In this document: one piece after another, positions 36,346-44,677 of the stretch
Numbering within the stretch: position 1 is the stretch's first letter
How the letters are laid out: each line of letters starts with the position of its first letter
Source: Paenibacillus albiflavus
GTDB taxonomy: Bacteria; Bacillota; Bacilli; Paenibacillales; NBRC-103111
Length of the DNA: 64,000 nucleotides
Assembly (NCBI RefSeq): GCF_004344915.1
Contig: NZ_SKFG01000005.1
Coordinates: 1 to 64,000, forward strand
Reading direction: 5' to 3'
Notes under the pieces: model-generated
What the model saw: the letters and a program-made list of their open reading frames with translations, nothing else
Databases searched by the model: none
Told to the model about the DNA's origin: nothing
Translations under genes and position numbers: made by a program

Positions 36346-38265
36346 TCATCCTTCTGTTCTATTATTTTGTGTGATAATACGATTGTAAGAAGCTACGGTT
36401 AAAAAATAGTACAACCCATAAATCACTGTATAAGCAATCATCCAGAGCAACACAGGTTTTGCTAAATCTATCATCAGTAGACTAGAGAATGCTTTTAAAG
36501 CCACCACACTGTGCAATAACCCTACTGCCAAAGGTACAACAAAGATAACAAATACCTGTGACGCAATGGATTTCCGCATTTCTTTTGCACTGACACCCAT
36601 TTTATGCAGCATATAGTACTGTGATTTATCTTCTTCTGCCTCTGTTAAAACTTTAAAGTAAATGATACTGCCTGTTGCAGCCAGAAATACGAGACCAAGG
36701 AAACTTCCGATAAAAAGTAGAGACCCCACACTTTCCAAGCTTGTTTGGTAATCTTGAGGAGCACTGGAAAATAGCGCTTCTTCAGGTAATTGCTTTGCAA
36801 TTTCTTTAGATAAATCTACAGAGGCATGATCTACCCCAAGGACACGATAGTGCAGCACTTCCCCATCATTTCGCAATACTTTATACTGGTCATCCGAGAC
36901 TACCACTGTTATACCTGCTGTGCCTCCATTCAATACGGTTTGTGTTTTAAAGCCTTGGAATGTGAGTTGATGGCCGTTTCCTGTCGTTATAGTTTTTCCT
37001 GTATATATAGGTGAGAACCTTTTATCATATCCAATATCTAAAATAACCGCGTAGCCATCATTTACATTTAATTTTTCTTTATGTTGTACACTTCCTAATT
37101 TGTTGTATGTTTTTTCATCGATAACTGTATATCCTCTTTTATCAGAGCTATCGAATGTTGATGGCGAGTTTAATTCTTTCGTATGAAACGTAATGGATAG
37201 TGCTTCGATATTTTTATCGTATTTTGTATCTGATAGTACAGCACTCACCTGTTTATCCATTTCTGCATCTGTTGATTGATACATAAAGGTATTCGGATTA
37301 ATAGTTTTCGCCGAGTCATTCGTATTGTAATAAAGACTATAGACCGCTCCACCGGCTGTTACTGTCGTAGCACTCAACACCGCAATCACAGTTAATGTAC
37401 GTGCATTCCCACGGACACGATAGAGCAGTTGCGAAATGGTCATTACATGAAGGCCTTTCCACAGCCACTTTTCATTTTTCTTAATCATTGCCAGCACAAA
37501 GCCAGTCACACTGTGGAACAATAAAAATGTACCCACAATAACCGTTGTTAAAATAATTAATACAGTCATGAGAAATCCAATTTTTTCCCATACCTTAGAA
37601 GTGAAAATATCCTGCATCGCGAGCCAATAGCCCAAGACAATTAGTAATACTCCAAGAACAGCTACTATCATAGATGATTTGGGCGCCACTTCTCCCTTTT
37701 TCGAAGCATGAAATAAATCAATCAGCTTAAATTTATAAATCAAGCGATAGCCTTGATACGATGTAACTAAGAAAATAAGCAGAAATACGATAGCAGTGTT
37801 CATCGCTGCTGCCGCTGAAAATGTAAAGGGTGCTACAACGTCATAACCCATTAAATGAATCAAAATCGTCATAAATCCTTTTGAACAAAGGAACCCAAGT
37901 ACAATCCCTACTACTAAAGAGAATAATCCTAATAATAAATTTTCAAAAAAGAGCATAAAGCCTATTTGACGATTACGTACACCCAGCAACGCATACAATG
38001 CCACTTCTTTTTTACGTTTTTTCATAAAAAATGAATTAGAATAGGCGATAAATATGGCAACGAAAAAGATAAGGATGACTGCCGCCCCACTCATTAGTGA
38101 ACCTAGTTTTTGCGATGAAGCCGTCTGTTCTGCAATCGTATCACTATATTTTAATGTCACAAATGTAAAGTAAATGATGATACTAAACACCATCGATGCA
38201 ATGTATAAAAAATATTGAGAAAAGTTTCGTGCTATATTTCTTCTTGCTAGACTAAATAACGTCAT
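36346..38265 (-). CDS. BceB-like antimicrobial-peptide ABC permease
   Basis: 639 residues with ten predicted helices and a large extracellular domain between helices 7 and 8 (about residues 315-510). This is the hallmark of BceB/YxdM permeases, which sense and help detoxify bacitracin- or lantibiotic-type peptides. FtsX-like regions flank it (MKKRKKEVALYALLGVR near 80). It overlaps the ATPase gene by 14 bp and is followed at once by yxeA. The peptide recognised cannot be told from sequence. Confidence 0.9.
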   Translation of the reverse strand: MTLFSLARRNIARNFSQYFLYIASMVFSIIIYFTFVTLKYSDTIAEQTASSQKLGSLMSGAAVILIFFVAIFIAYSNSFFMKKRKKEVALYALLGVRNRQIGFMLFFENLLLGLFSLVVGIVLGFLCSKGFMTILIHLMGYDVVAPFTFSAAAAMNTAIVFLLIFLVTSYQGYRLIYKFKLIDLFHASKKGEVAPKSSMIVAVLGVLLIVLGYWLAMQDIFTSKVWEKIGFLMTVLIILTTVIVGTFLLFHSVTGFVLAMIKKNEKWLWKGLHVMTISQLLYRVRGNARTLTVIAVLSATTVTAGGAVYSLYYNTNDSAKTINPNTFMYQSTDAEMDKQVSAVLSDTKYDKNIEALSITFHTKELNSPSTFDSSDKRGYTVIDEKTYNKLGSVQHKEKLNVNDGYAVILDIGYDKRFSPIYTGKTITTGNGHQLTFQGFKTQTVLNGGTAGITVVVSDDQYKVLRNDGEVLHYRVLGVDHASVDLSKEIAKQLPEEALFSSAPQDYQTSLESVGSLLFIGSFLGLVFLAATGSIIYFKVLTEAEEDKSQYYMLHKMGVSAKEMRKSIASQVFVIFVVPLAVGLLHSVVALKAFSSLLMIDLAKPVLLWMIAYTVIYGLYYFLTVASYNRIITQNNRTEG

Positions 38266-39019
38266 CTACCTCACCCCCAATGGCTGCATGAACATCTAAG
38301 ATCTCTTGGAAGAAGGCTTTGCGTGTCTGATCACGACGATATATTTCTGTTGAAAATGAACCATCCTTGATGAAAATAATCCGGCGGCAGAAGCTTGCGG
38401 CAAATGCATCATGGGTCACCATCATAATGGTCGAATTGTTATTTTCATTTAAAGTACTTAAGCTTTCCAATAAATCTGTTGCTGATTTGGAGTCGAGTGC
38501 ACCTGTTGGTTCATCAGCCAAAATCAGTGCAGGCTCTGTCACAAGCGCTCTAGCCGCAGCGGTTCTTTGCTTTTGACCACCAGAAATTTGGTAAGGATAT
38601 TTTGCCAGTAAATCTTCAATACCAAATACTTTAGAGATCTGAGTCACGAGGTGATTGATTTTCTTCGCTGGAATTTTAGCAATCGCCAGAGGAAGCAATA
38701 TGTTTTCCTTTACAGTCAAGGAATCGAGTAAATTGTAATCTTGGAAGATGAAACCGAGATTATCACGTCGGAAGTCTGCCAAAGCTGTTTCCTTCATATC
38801 ATGAATACTCTTATTCTTCATATAAATCTTCCCTTCAGTTGGAGAATCAATGGTTGCTAACAAATTTAGCAAGGTTGATTTTCCCGCTCCGGAAGGTCCC
38901 ATAATCCCTACAAACTCACCTGCATGAATGTCAAAAGACACGTTTTCTAACGCTGTGTAAGCAGCACTTAACTTCCCGTACACTTTTTTTATATTTTCTA
39001 TTTTTAATAATGGTTCCAT
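38252..39019 (-). CDS. BceA-like ABC transporter ATP-binding protein
   Basis: 255 residues. Walker A GPSGAGKST at 41-49, Q-loop FQDYNLLD, signature ISGGQKQR and Walker B LILADEPTGALDS are intact; the family is the MacB/BceA type. It is the first gene of the transporter operon, transcribed from the TGTAAGGTT promoter at 39.05-39.09 kb. It powers the BceB-like permease for resistance to cell-wall-active peptides. Confidence 0.9.
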   Translation of the reverse strand: MEPLLKIENIKKVYGKLSAAYTALENVSFDIHAGEFVGIMGPSGAGKSTLLNLLATIDSPTEGKIYMKNKSIHDMKETALADFRRDNLGFIFQDYNLLDSLTVKENILLPLAIAKIPAKKINHLVTQISKVFGIEDLLAKYPYQISGGQKQRTAAARALVTEPALILADEPTGALDSKSATDLLESLSTLNENNNSTIMMVTHDAFAASFCRRIIFIKDGSFSTEIYRRDQTRKAFFQEILDVHAAIGGEVDDVI

Positions 39020-39050
39020 TCATTTCACCTCTTAATTTGCTGATGCTTAT

Positions 39051-39094
39051 ACTATAGGCTGCGAACCTTACAGCAAATTCATGCCAACCTTACA
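39051..39094 (-). promoter_or_regulatory. bce-like promoter with paired TGTAAGGTT boxes
   Basis: On the minus strand TGTAAGGTT occurs at 39094-39086 and 39072-39064 (22 bp apart), followed after 7 bp by a TATAGT -10 (39056-39051). No -35 is present where expected. It closely matches the promoter at 40514-40557, as expected for activation by one OmpR-type regulator. Confidence 0.75.
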
Positions 39095-39111
39095 ACAAGC
39101 TTAAATCTACA

Positions 39112-39159
39112 AAAAAAGGGATACCCCGTAGCCATTTAAGACTACTACGGGGTACCCCT
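39112..39159 (-). terminator. terminator of the VanZ-RDD gene
   Basis: GGGATACCCCGTAG pairs with CTACGGGGTACCCC (one bulge); on the minus strand a run of seven T follows. It separates the VanZ gene from the bce promoter. Confidence 0.82.
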
Positions 39160-39261
39160 TTGCTATTGAATAGGATTTAGGTGAGTGTTTTGAGTGGGCG
39201 CTCCGCGGAGCTGTCTCCGCAATCTTCTCTAAAAATAACAAAAAGGAATCGCCCTTCTACA

Positions 39262-40410
39262 TTATTTTTTTCTAGTTGTATATAAATCAGAAGCTTCATC
39301 AAAGTAGAAGCGGCGTTTTTCTTTGCCAAACACGACTAACATAACATGGATGAACAACACGATCGTTAAAGTGATATAGGTCAATCCAGCACCTAGCGTT
39401 AAGAATATAGATGCCTTATAAAATGGAGAATCCATTGATATTTCTAGGTTATTCAAAGTATTCGCAATTACTGTTGTGAAGTATATCGCGTAAATAGCAC
39501 CAAAACGTTTAAATAATCGCTTGTTTGTTTCCACTCGACTTACTTTACTGTCATAGCGATAGCGCATAATTTTCGTACCGACTGTCGATCCGTTCCAAAT
39601 CCATGGAATAATAAACAATGTTACAGAAAGTGTAATTGTAGTCGCAATAAATTCACTAACCATATTAACGTTGGTCATACTCAACACAACTTTAACTACC
39701 ATGTTGCTGATAAATATATCAATCATAACAGCTAGCAACACAGACATTCCTCTTACTTCATCAAGAGCCAATAATCTTTCTGCTTTCTCATTAATTTTCT
39801 TTTTTGATGGGAATAACGCTAACACGGCTGGAGCAATAAAGAAACCCAGTACCCCGCCAGTAGTATTCAACAATAAATCATCCACATCAAAAATGCGATA
39901 AGGGCAATTATAAATTCCGTAAATGCCGGTTATCTGTGTTACCTCATAAAATAATGTTAATAAGAACGTGATTCCTAGCGCTTTCTTCCAGTATTTCTTG
40001 TCTTGAAAAAAGTATCGCAAATAAATACCAAAAGGTAATAAAAGCAAGAAATTGAAAAACGCTTGATAGAATGATGGTTGGCTAAATAACAGTCTATAAG
40101 TTGCAGGCTGTGATAAAACGATACCACTATTCCCTAAGTTGTTCACTATAAATTGAAATGGCATAAGTGAATAATGTTGTGTACCCGGTTTTTGTAGCGA
40201 ACAAGTATTACGTATTTCTGGCAACGGCAACAAAACTAAAAATAACGCTGCTAGAAAGTAGAAGATAAATGAAAATGAAATTAACGTGGTAGAAAATGGA
40301 AGATAGTTATATTTTCTATATGTATAAATGAGCCATGGGATAGATAAGGCAAATGCTAAAACAACAAAACAGATCGCTGCCACAAAGATTGGTTGAGTAT
40401 ATACTGACAT
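39262..40410 (-). CDS. VanZ-domain / RDD-domain membrane protein
   Basis: 382 residues. The N-terminal VanZ-like domain (about 40-200) has LLPFGIYLRYF, EVTQITGIYG and DVDDLLLNTTGGVLGF. A C-terminal RDD-like membrane domain (about 215-365) begins near DEVRGMSVLLAVMIDIFIS. VanZ confers low-level teicoplanin resistance, and RDD proteins are membrane proteins of unclear function. Encoded between a BceAB-like transporter and a DUF418 gene, it is probably another envelope-protection protein of the block. Confidence 0.85.
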   Translation of the reverse strand: MSVYTQPIFVAAICFVVLAFALSIPWLIYTYRKYNYLPFSTTLISFSFIFYFLAALFLVLLPLPEIRNTCSLQKPGTQHYSLMPFQFIVNNLGNSGIVLSQPATYRLLFSQPSFYQAFFNFLLLLPFGIYLRYFFQDKKYWKKALGITFLLTLFYEVTQITGIYGIYNCPYRIFDVDDLLLNTTGGVLGFFIAPAVLALFPSKKKINEKAERLLALDEVRGMSVLLAVMIDIFISNMVVKVVLSMTNVNMVSEFIATTITLSVTLFIIPWIWNGSTVGTKIMRYRYDSKVSRVETNKRLFKRFGAIYAIYFTTVIANTLNNLEISMDSPFYKASIFLTLGAGLTYITLTIVLFIHVMLVVFGKEKRRFYFDEASDLYTTRKK

Positions 40411-40513
40411 TGTTTCTCCCTTTCAAACACTAAATTTATTAAGTATTTATATTTACCATAAAACTGATTCTAATTCAACTGGAGTTGGAACATTTTATCA
40501 TATTTAAGGATCC

Positions 40514-40557
40514 TGTAATGTTGGCATTAATTTAATGTAAGGTTCGCAACTTATACT
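40514..40557 (+). promoter_or_regulatory. DUF418-gene promoter with paired TGTAA-GTT boxes
   Basis: TGTAATGTT (40514-40522) and TGTAAGGTT (40536-40544) are 22 bp apart, then 7 bp, then TATACT (40552-40557). Over 44 aligned positions it agrees with the bce-like promoter at 37. Confidence 0.75.
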
Positions 40558-40598
40558 GACTTCTAGCAAATAAAATTATTTTCAAAGGAGAAACATTA

Positions 40599-41645
40599 AT
40601 GAATCCCTCCATTTCACAAAAAGAAAGAATTATTTCACTCGACATCATTCGCGGACTTGCTCTTTTTGGCATACTGCTTATAAATGTTGGAGCATTTAAA
40701 ATTATTATGGAAGGTGATCCCTTACCAGACTATAGTGGCATTAATGGAATCATCAGTAGTTTGATAACTATCTTCGTACATAAAAAATTCTTTTCGATTT
40801 TTTCATTCCTATTTGGAGTAGGTCTATACATTTTCGCCTCAAGAGCCGAAAGCCGAGGAGATAAACCAAGATGGCGTATGGCTAGACGTTTACTAATCCT
40901 CTTGCTGCTGGGAATCATTCATTGGTTTATCTTTTGGGGAACAATTCTACCCGCATACTCCATTATCGGATTGTTTCTGATCCCTTTTTATCACACAACG
41001 GTTTCTACACTTAAAAAGTGGCTTGTTGGTATGACATCAATTTACATCATTTCCCTGGTGTCAAACATATTTACACCATCTCTTGGGGCAATATCATCTA
41101 TCCTAGATATCTTTTCTAATGACGCTATACAAATCTTCATTATGTTTTTAGCTGGTTTTTTAACCGCAAAATCAGGTTGGCTGACACATATACAAGAATT
41201 GTCCAAACCCATTAGATGGATTCAAATTGCGTCATTTCTTTTGTTCGTTAGTTTCTCACTATGGATTTGGAACGCTTCTCAAAGCGGGAACAGCAATGTA
41301 GATTCAGTTACGGCCTTAGGATCACTCCCAACCACTATGTTTTACTTAACATCATTATTTCTACTTTTAGAAAATAAACACATTGTGAAATTTCTGACAC
41401 CCATATCATGGGTTGGTCAAATGGCGTTTACAAATTATGTCACACAAAGCATTATAGGGACGACAATCATTTCAATTATAGGTCTCGAAGTCGTTTCACC
41501 AAAAGATGTTCTCTACATTGCAGTTCTGATTTATATTATTCAAATCATTTTTAGCACAATCTGGTTCAAGTTTTTTTCCATGGGACCCTTAGAAAAGGTT
41601 TGGCGCTTGATGACATACGGGACAAAGCATGCAACAAAACGATAA
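40599..41645 (+). CDS. DUF418-family membrane protein
   Basis: 348 residues with about nine helices. The N-terminal SLDIIRGLALFGILLINV motif and the C-terminal WVGQMAFTNYVTQSIIGT...GPLEKVWR region are typical of DUF418 proteins (YeiB-like), membrane proteins related to acyltransferase-type folds and of uncertain function. The start has AAAGGAG. Its promoter matches that of the BceAB-like operon, so it is probably part of the same response. Confidence 0.87.
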   Translation: MNPSISQKERIISLDIIRGLALFGILLINVGAFKIIMEGDPLPDYSGINGIISSLITIFVHKKFFSIFSFLFGVGLYIFASRAESRGDKPRWRMARRLLILLLLGIIHWFIFWGTILPAYSIIGLFLIPFYHTTVSTLKKWLVGMTSIYIISLVSNIFTPSLGAISSILDIFSNDAIQIFIMFLAGFLTAKSGWLTHIQELSKPIRWIQIASFLLFVSFSLWIWNASQSGNSNVDSVTALGSLPTTMFYLTSLFLLLENKHIVKFLTPISWVGQMAFTNYVTQSIIGTTIISIIGLEVVSPKDVLYIAVLIYIIQIIFSTIWFKFFSMGPLEKVWRLMTYGTKHATKR

Positions 41646-41671
41646 AAGCTCCTACGAAATTATTACCTAAC

Positions 41672-41699
41672 ACTTGAAAGTGTTCAGAGGCTTCATGGG
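41672..41699 (+). repeat. 28-nt direct repeat, right copy
   Basis: Matches 33647-33674 at 27 of 28 positions. It lies directly after the DUF418 gene and before a GNAT remnant. Confidence 0.8.
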
Positions 41700-41726
41700 G
41701 TTGGAGCCTAGAGGGATGATGTTTTT

Positions 41727-41930
41727 CTATACTCGTTTTCTATGTAGGACAAATTTCTGATGCGGGTAATTAAACTCCTCTACCAACTCATATTCAACAA
41801 AACCAAGTTTCTTATATCAGCATCGCTTGCCACAAATAGCGGTGTGTCTGTTTATATTTTAATTACCGTTCGCTTATAGCTTTCCAATCATTCTGCAGTG
41901 TCTAAACCAAGAAAGCTAGTTCTCACCTTT
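41727..41930 (-). pseudogene. GNAT acetyltransferase remnant
   Basis: Read on the minus strand, TDTPLFVASDAD is followed, after a frameshift, by KKLGFVEYELVEEFNYP and HQKFVLHRKRV-stop. This is the typical C-terminal end of a GNAT enzyme. Two in-frame stops and a frameshift break the gene. The rest of 41646-42154 holds only the repeat and a terminator. Confidence 0.65.
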
Positions 41931-41989
41931 ATCTAATTTACTATAGTACTCGATCGGGGGATTGCTTTAGTCATATATCTCTGGGTATA

Positions 41990-42046
41990 AAAAGCAAAAA
42001 AGAGTCTGAGCGATAAGGATTTCTCCTTTATCGCTCAGACTCTTTA
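41990..42046 (-). terminator. strong terminator
   Basis: AAAGAGTCTGAGCGATAA pairs with TTTATCGCTCAGACTCTTT with one bulge; on the minus strand TTTTTTTGCTTTTT follows. It ends transcription of the SGNH hydrolase/small protein pair. Confidence 0.85.
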
Positions 42047-42154
42047 CCTAATTATATATAGCTATCACTTTCCAAATAAGAAAGTTAAATGAGTAGGAGC
42101 CACCTCGATCTGAGGTGGCTACCGTTGTAATATGGAGCTATTGTGACTGTAAGC

Positions 42155-42247
42155 TTAATTTTTTCTGCTAGTGTATGATGATGCACCACCAATTCCGGCT
42201 CCGATTGCAACACCGATTGCCACTCCAATAGCAAGGTTATGAAACAT
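42155..42247 (-). CDS. 30-residue glycine-zipper membrane protein
   Basis: A 30-codon gene starting MFHNLAIGVAIGVAIGAGIG and ending in SRKN, with AAAGG four bases ahead of ATG. The regular small-residue spacing is a glycine-zipper membrane helix as seen in small Bacillota proteins. It starts 10 bp after the SGNH hydrolase stop and is followed by a strong terminator, so it is the second gene of a two-gene operon. Its role is unknown. Confidence 0.7.
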   Translation of the reverse strand: MFHNLAIGVAIGVAIGAGIGGASSYTSRKN

Positions 42248-42257
42248 GATACCTTTT

Positions 42258-42893
42258 TTAGATAAGAAAAGGGGTCAATCCTTTTGCAATAACCAGGTGG
42301 CCTTTATCATTTGGGTGGATGGGCAAAGATCCGCTGAGCGCATCTTCTAGCTTGCCGTGTTGATACCCATAAATAAGATTAGCCTGTTTTCCTTCGAACC
42401 AATTGTGAGTAGGAACTACAGTTACCCCATATTTAGAGGCTAGCTCTTTTATCGTACAATTTAATTGGTCAATTGCTTCAACTGCAAGAGGGCTGTTCGG
42501 AAAAGGATTGTATTGCGTGCAGCATATGATCCGAGCACAGCTTCCTTTTTTGATCTGAGTAAAAATAGCACTTAAATTACGTCTATAGCTACTTATGATT
42601 TGTTTAGCAGCTAGTGGTTTCTTCGTTCGAAGTGAAGTTAGTGCAGCATTGGCTAGGTCAACTCCTCCAATCCAGACAGAAACAACAGAGGAGCGACAGA
42701 TTACGGAGGAACCGTTCCATATCACGGCATCCAATAGATTACCGCTGTTCCACCCGGGTCTAGCCAGAACAAACCCTCGAACCTTTCGAGAATCAGAATT
42801 TAAAGCAGATACAGCCAATTGGGGATAAGAGCATGCCCAAGAAGATGCGTTCTCCCCGAATGTAATAGAATCTCCGAGCGCTGTATAGATCAT
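42258..42893 (-). CDS. SGNH/GDSL-type esterase
   Basis: 211 residues. GDSITFG at 7-13 supplies the catalytic Ser, WIGGVDLAN replaces the usual GxND block, and HPNDKGH near the C-terminus supplies the Asp/His pair. No signal peptide is present, so it is probably cytoplasmic. It could deacylate small molecules or lipids; the substrate is unknown. It is divergent from an alpha/beta hydrolase gene. Confidence 0.87.
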   Translation of the reverse strand: MIYTALGDSITFGENASSWACSYPQLAVSALNSDSRKVRGFVLARPGWNSGNLLDAVIWNGSSVICRSSVVSVWIGGVDLANAALTSLRTKKPLAAKQIISSYRRNLSAIFTQIKKGSCARIICCTQYNPFPNSPLAVEAIDQLNCTIKELASKYGVTVVPTHNWFEGKQANLIYGYQHGKLEDALSGSLPIHPNDKGHLVIAKGLTPFLI

Positions 42894-43055
42894 GGGCTAT
42901 CACCATCTCCTCTATTAACCCTATACATACAATTCATCTTAGAAATAATATATTGCAATGAGGTAATGGGGGTGTGGACATTAGCAAGCATTATTCGAGA
43001 TGGGCAATTAACATAGTTGTTGTATAATGAATTCAAGGAGGTTACTGAAGGCGCG

Positions 43056-44012
43056 ATGAATAAAATATTGAAGATCATAAAAAATGTTGTTCTAGTTATC
43101 ATAGGAGTCTTGTTCTTAATAATTGCTATCAGTTACATCAATCATAGAATTCAATTGCATAACGAATCAGCTTTGCTAACACCTACTGGAACAGTGGTGA
43201 ATGTAAATAACCATCAAATGCATGTTTATACCGAAGGCATTGGCGATAAGACACTTGTCTTTATGTCGGGTGGCGGTACTGCTTCTCCGGTGCTAGATTT
43301 TAAAGGGTTATATTCCAAACTGTCTGATCGATATAGAATTGCAGTCGTCGAAAAGGCGGGCTATGGTTATAGTGAAACTGCGGCTGTCTCTCGGGATATA
43401 GATACTATACTAGAAGAGACTAGGGCTGCTTTGACTTTAGCGGGTGAAAAGGCGCCATACGTCCTTTTTCCACACTCCATGTCTGGCATCGAAGCTCTCT
43501 ATTGGGCGCAAAAATACCCGGAAGAGGTTGTTTCTATTATTGGGCTTGATCCTGCTATTCCAGCAGCATATGAGAAATATCCATTACCATCAGAATTGTC
43601 AATGGCGCTTACTAGCTTTGGCGCTCGTATCGGTATTACGCGTTTCTTCCCAGCCATTGTTGATTCTTCTGCCGCAATTCAAGAAAATCATTTGTTTGAT
43701 CAAGAAAACAAGATTTACCGTGCGATATTTTATGCCAAAACACAAACATCGAACATGAATGAAGAAGTGAAGATGATCGTAAACAATGCGCAGAAAGTAG
43801 CGGATGGCGGAATCCCTGATGTACCGATGTACTTCTTTATTTCGAATGGTCAAGAAATACCATTAGCGGATTGGGGAAATCTATTAATTACATACGCGGA
43901 GTCTGCGAGGAATGGAAAGTATATGGTTTTGGATTGCGGTCATTATATTCATGACTATGAGCCTGAAATCATAGCGGAAGAGAGTATGAAATATATAGAA
44001 GGTTTGCAATAG
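43056..44012 (+). CDS. membrane-anchored alpha/beta hydrolase
   Basis: About 318 residues. An N-terminal membrane helix (about 7-28) is followed by an alpha/beta-hydrolase fold with VFMSGGGTASPVLDF (oxyanion region), EKAGYGYSE and FPHSMSGIEALYWA, where the nucleophile elbow reads HSMSG. The C-terminal His is in DCGHYIHDYEP. ATG 43056 is chosen (GAAGG close by, AAGGAGG 14 bp away); the frame extends to a TTG at 43017. The substrate is unknown. Confidence 0.83.
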   Translation: MNKILKIIKNVVLVIIGVLFLIIAISYINHRIQLHNESALLTPTGTVVNVNNHQMHVYTEGIGDKTLVFMSGGGTASPVLDFKGLYSKLSDRYRIAVVEKAGYGYSETAAVSRDIDTILEETRAALTLAGEKAPYVLFPHSMSGIEALYWAQKYPEEVVSIIGLDPAIPAAYEKYPLPSELSMALTSFGARIGITRFFPAIVDSSAAIQENHLFDQENKIYRAIFYAKTQTSNMNEEVKMIVNNAQKVADGGIPDVPMYFFISNGQEIPLADWGNLLITYAESARNGKYMVLDCGHYIHDYEPEIIAEESMKYIEGLQ

Positions 44013-44052
44013 ACAAATCGCTCATACATTTTGTTAAAAGGAGGCGTCTGCC

Positions 44053-44556
44053 ATGAAGGTTCTTGAAACAGATCGGCTAGTTCTTCGTTTTTTAACACCG
44101 GATGATGCGGAATTTATGTTTGAGTTATTAAATAGTCCTGGCTGGTTGGAATTCATCGGTGATAAAGGCATCAAAACCGTCGAGGACGCGCGTGATTATA
44201 TTCTGAAGGGTCCTGTTGAAATGTATAACCGATTGGGCTTTGGTCTGTATTTGACCGAGCTTAAGGCAGATGCTGTTCCTATTGGGGTCTGCGGACTGAT
44301 CAAAAGAGATGGGTTAGAAGATGTGGATATTGGCTATGCATTTCTTCCGAACTTCTGGGGGAAAGGATATGCGTACGAGTCAGCTGCTGGCGTTTTGGCC
44401 TATGGTAAGGAAGTGTTGGGCATAAATCGAATTGTGGCAATAACCTCTACGGACAATCTAAGATCAGCGAAGCTGCTTGAAAAGTTAGGGCTGCAATTTG
44501 AAAGAATGGTTAAGCTTTCGAATGATGGAGAAGAGATCAGATTATTTGGAATGTGA
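44053..44556 (+). CDS. GNAT-family N-acetyltransferase (RimJ/RimL type)
   Basis: 167 residues starting KVLETDRLVLRFLTPDDAEFM, a typical RimJ/RimL-like start. The acetyl-CoA loop FLPNFWGKGYAYESAAGV lies at about 97-115, and the end SAKLLEKLGLQFER is likewise typical. Ribosome site AAGGAGG. It is followed by a terminator; the substrate is unknown. Confidence 0.88.
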   Translation: MKVLETDRLVLRFLTPDDAEFMFELLNSPGWLEFIGDKGIKTVEDARDYILKGPVEMYNRLGFGLYLTELKADAVPIGVCGLIKRDGLEDVDIGYAFLPNFWGKGYAYESAAGVLAYGKEVLGINRIVAITSTDNLRSAKLLEKLGLQFERMVKLSNDGEEIRLFGM

Positions 44557-44562
44557 TCAAGG

Positions 44563-44589
44563 TGGACACTCTGAAGTGTCCATTTTTTT
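44563..44589 (+). terminator. terminator after GNAT gene
   Basis: TGGACACT pairs with AGTGTCCA around CTGA, followed by seven T. Confidence 0.87.
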
Positions 44590-44677
44590 AATGTTTTTTT
44601 AATGCTCAAATTAAAGGAATTTACGGATTCTTCGAGGAATTAATAGATTATACAACATCGTAGCGAGGAGAATGCAT

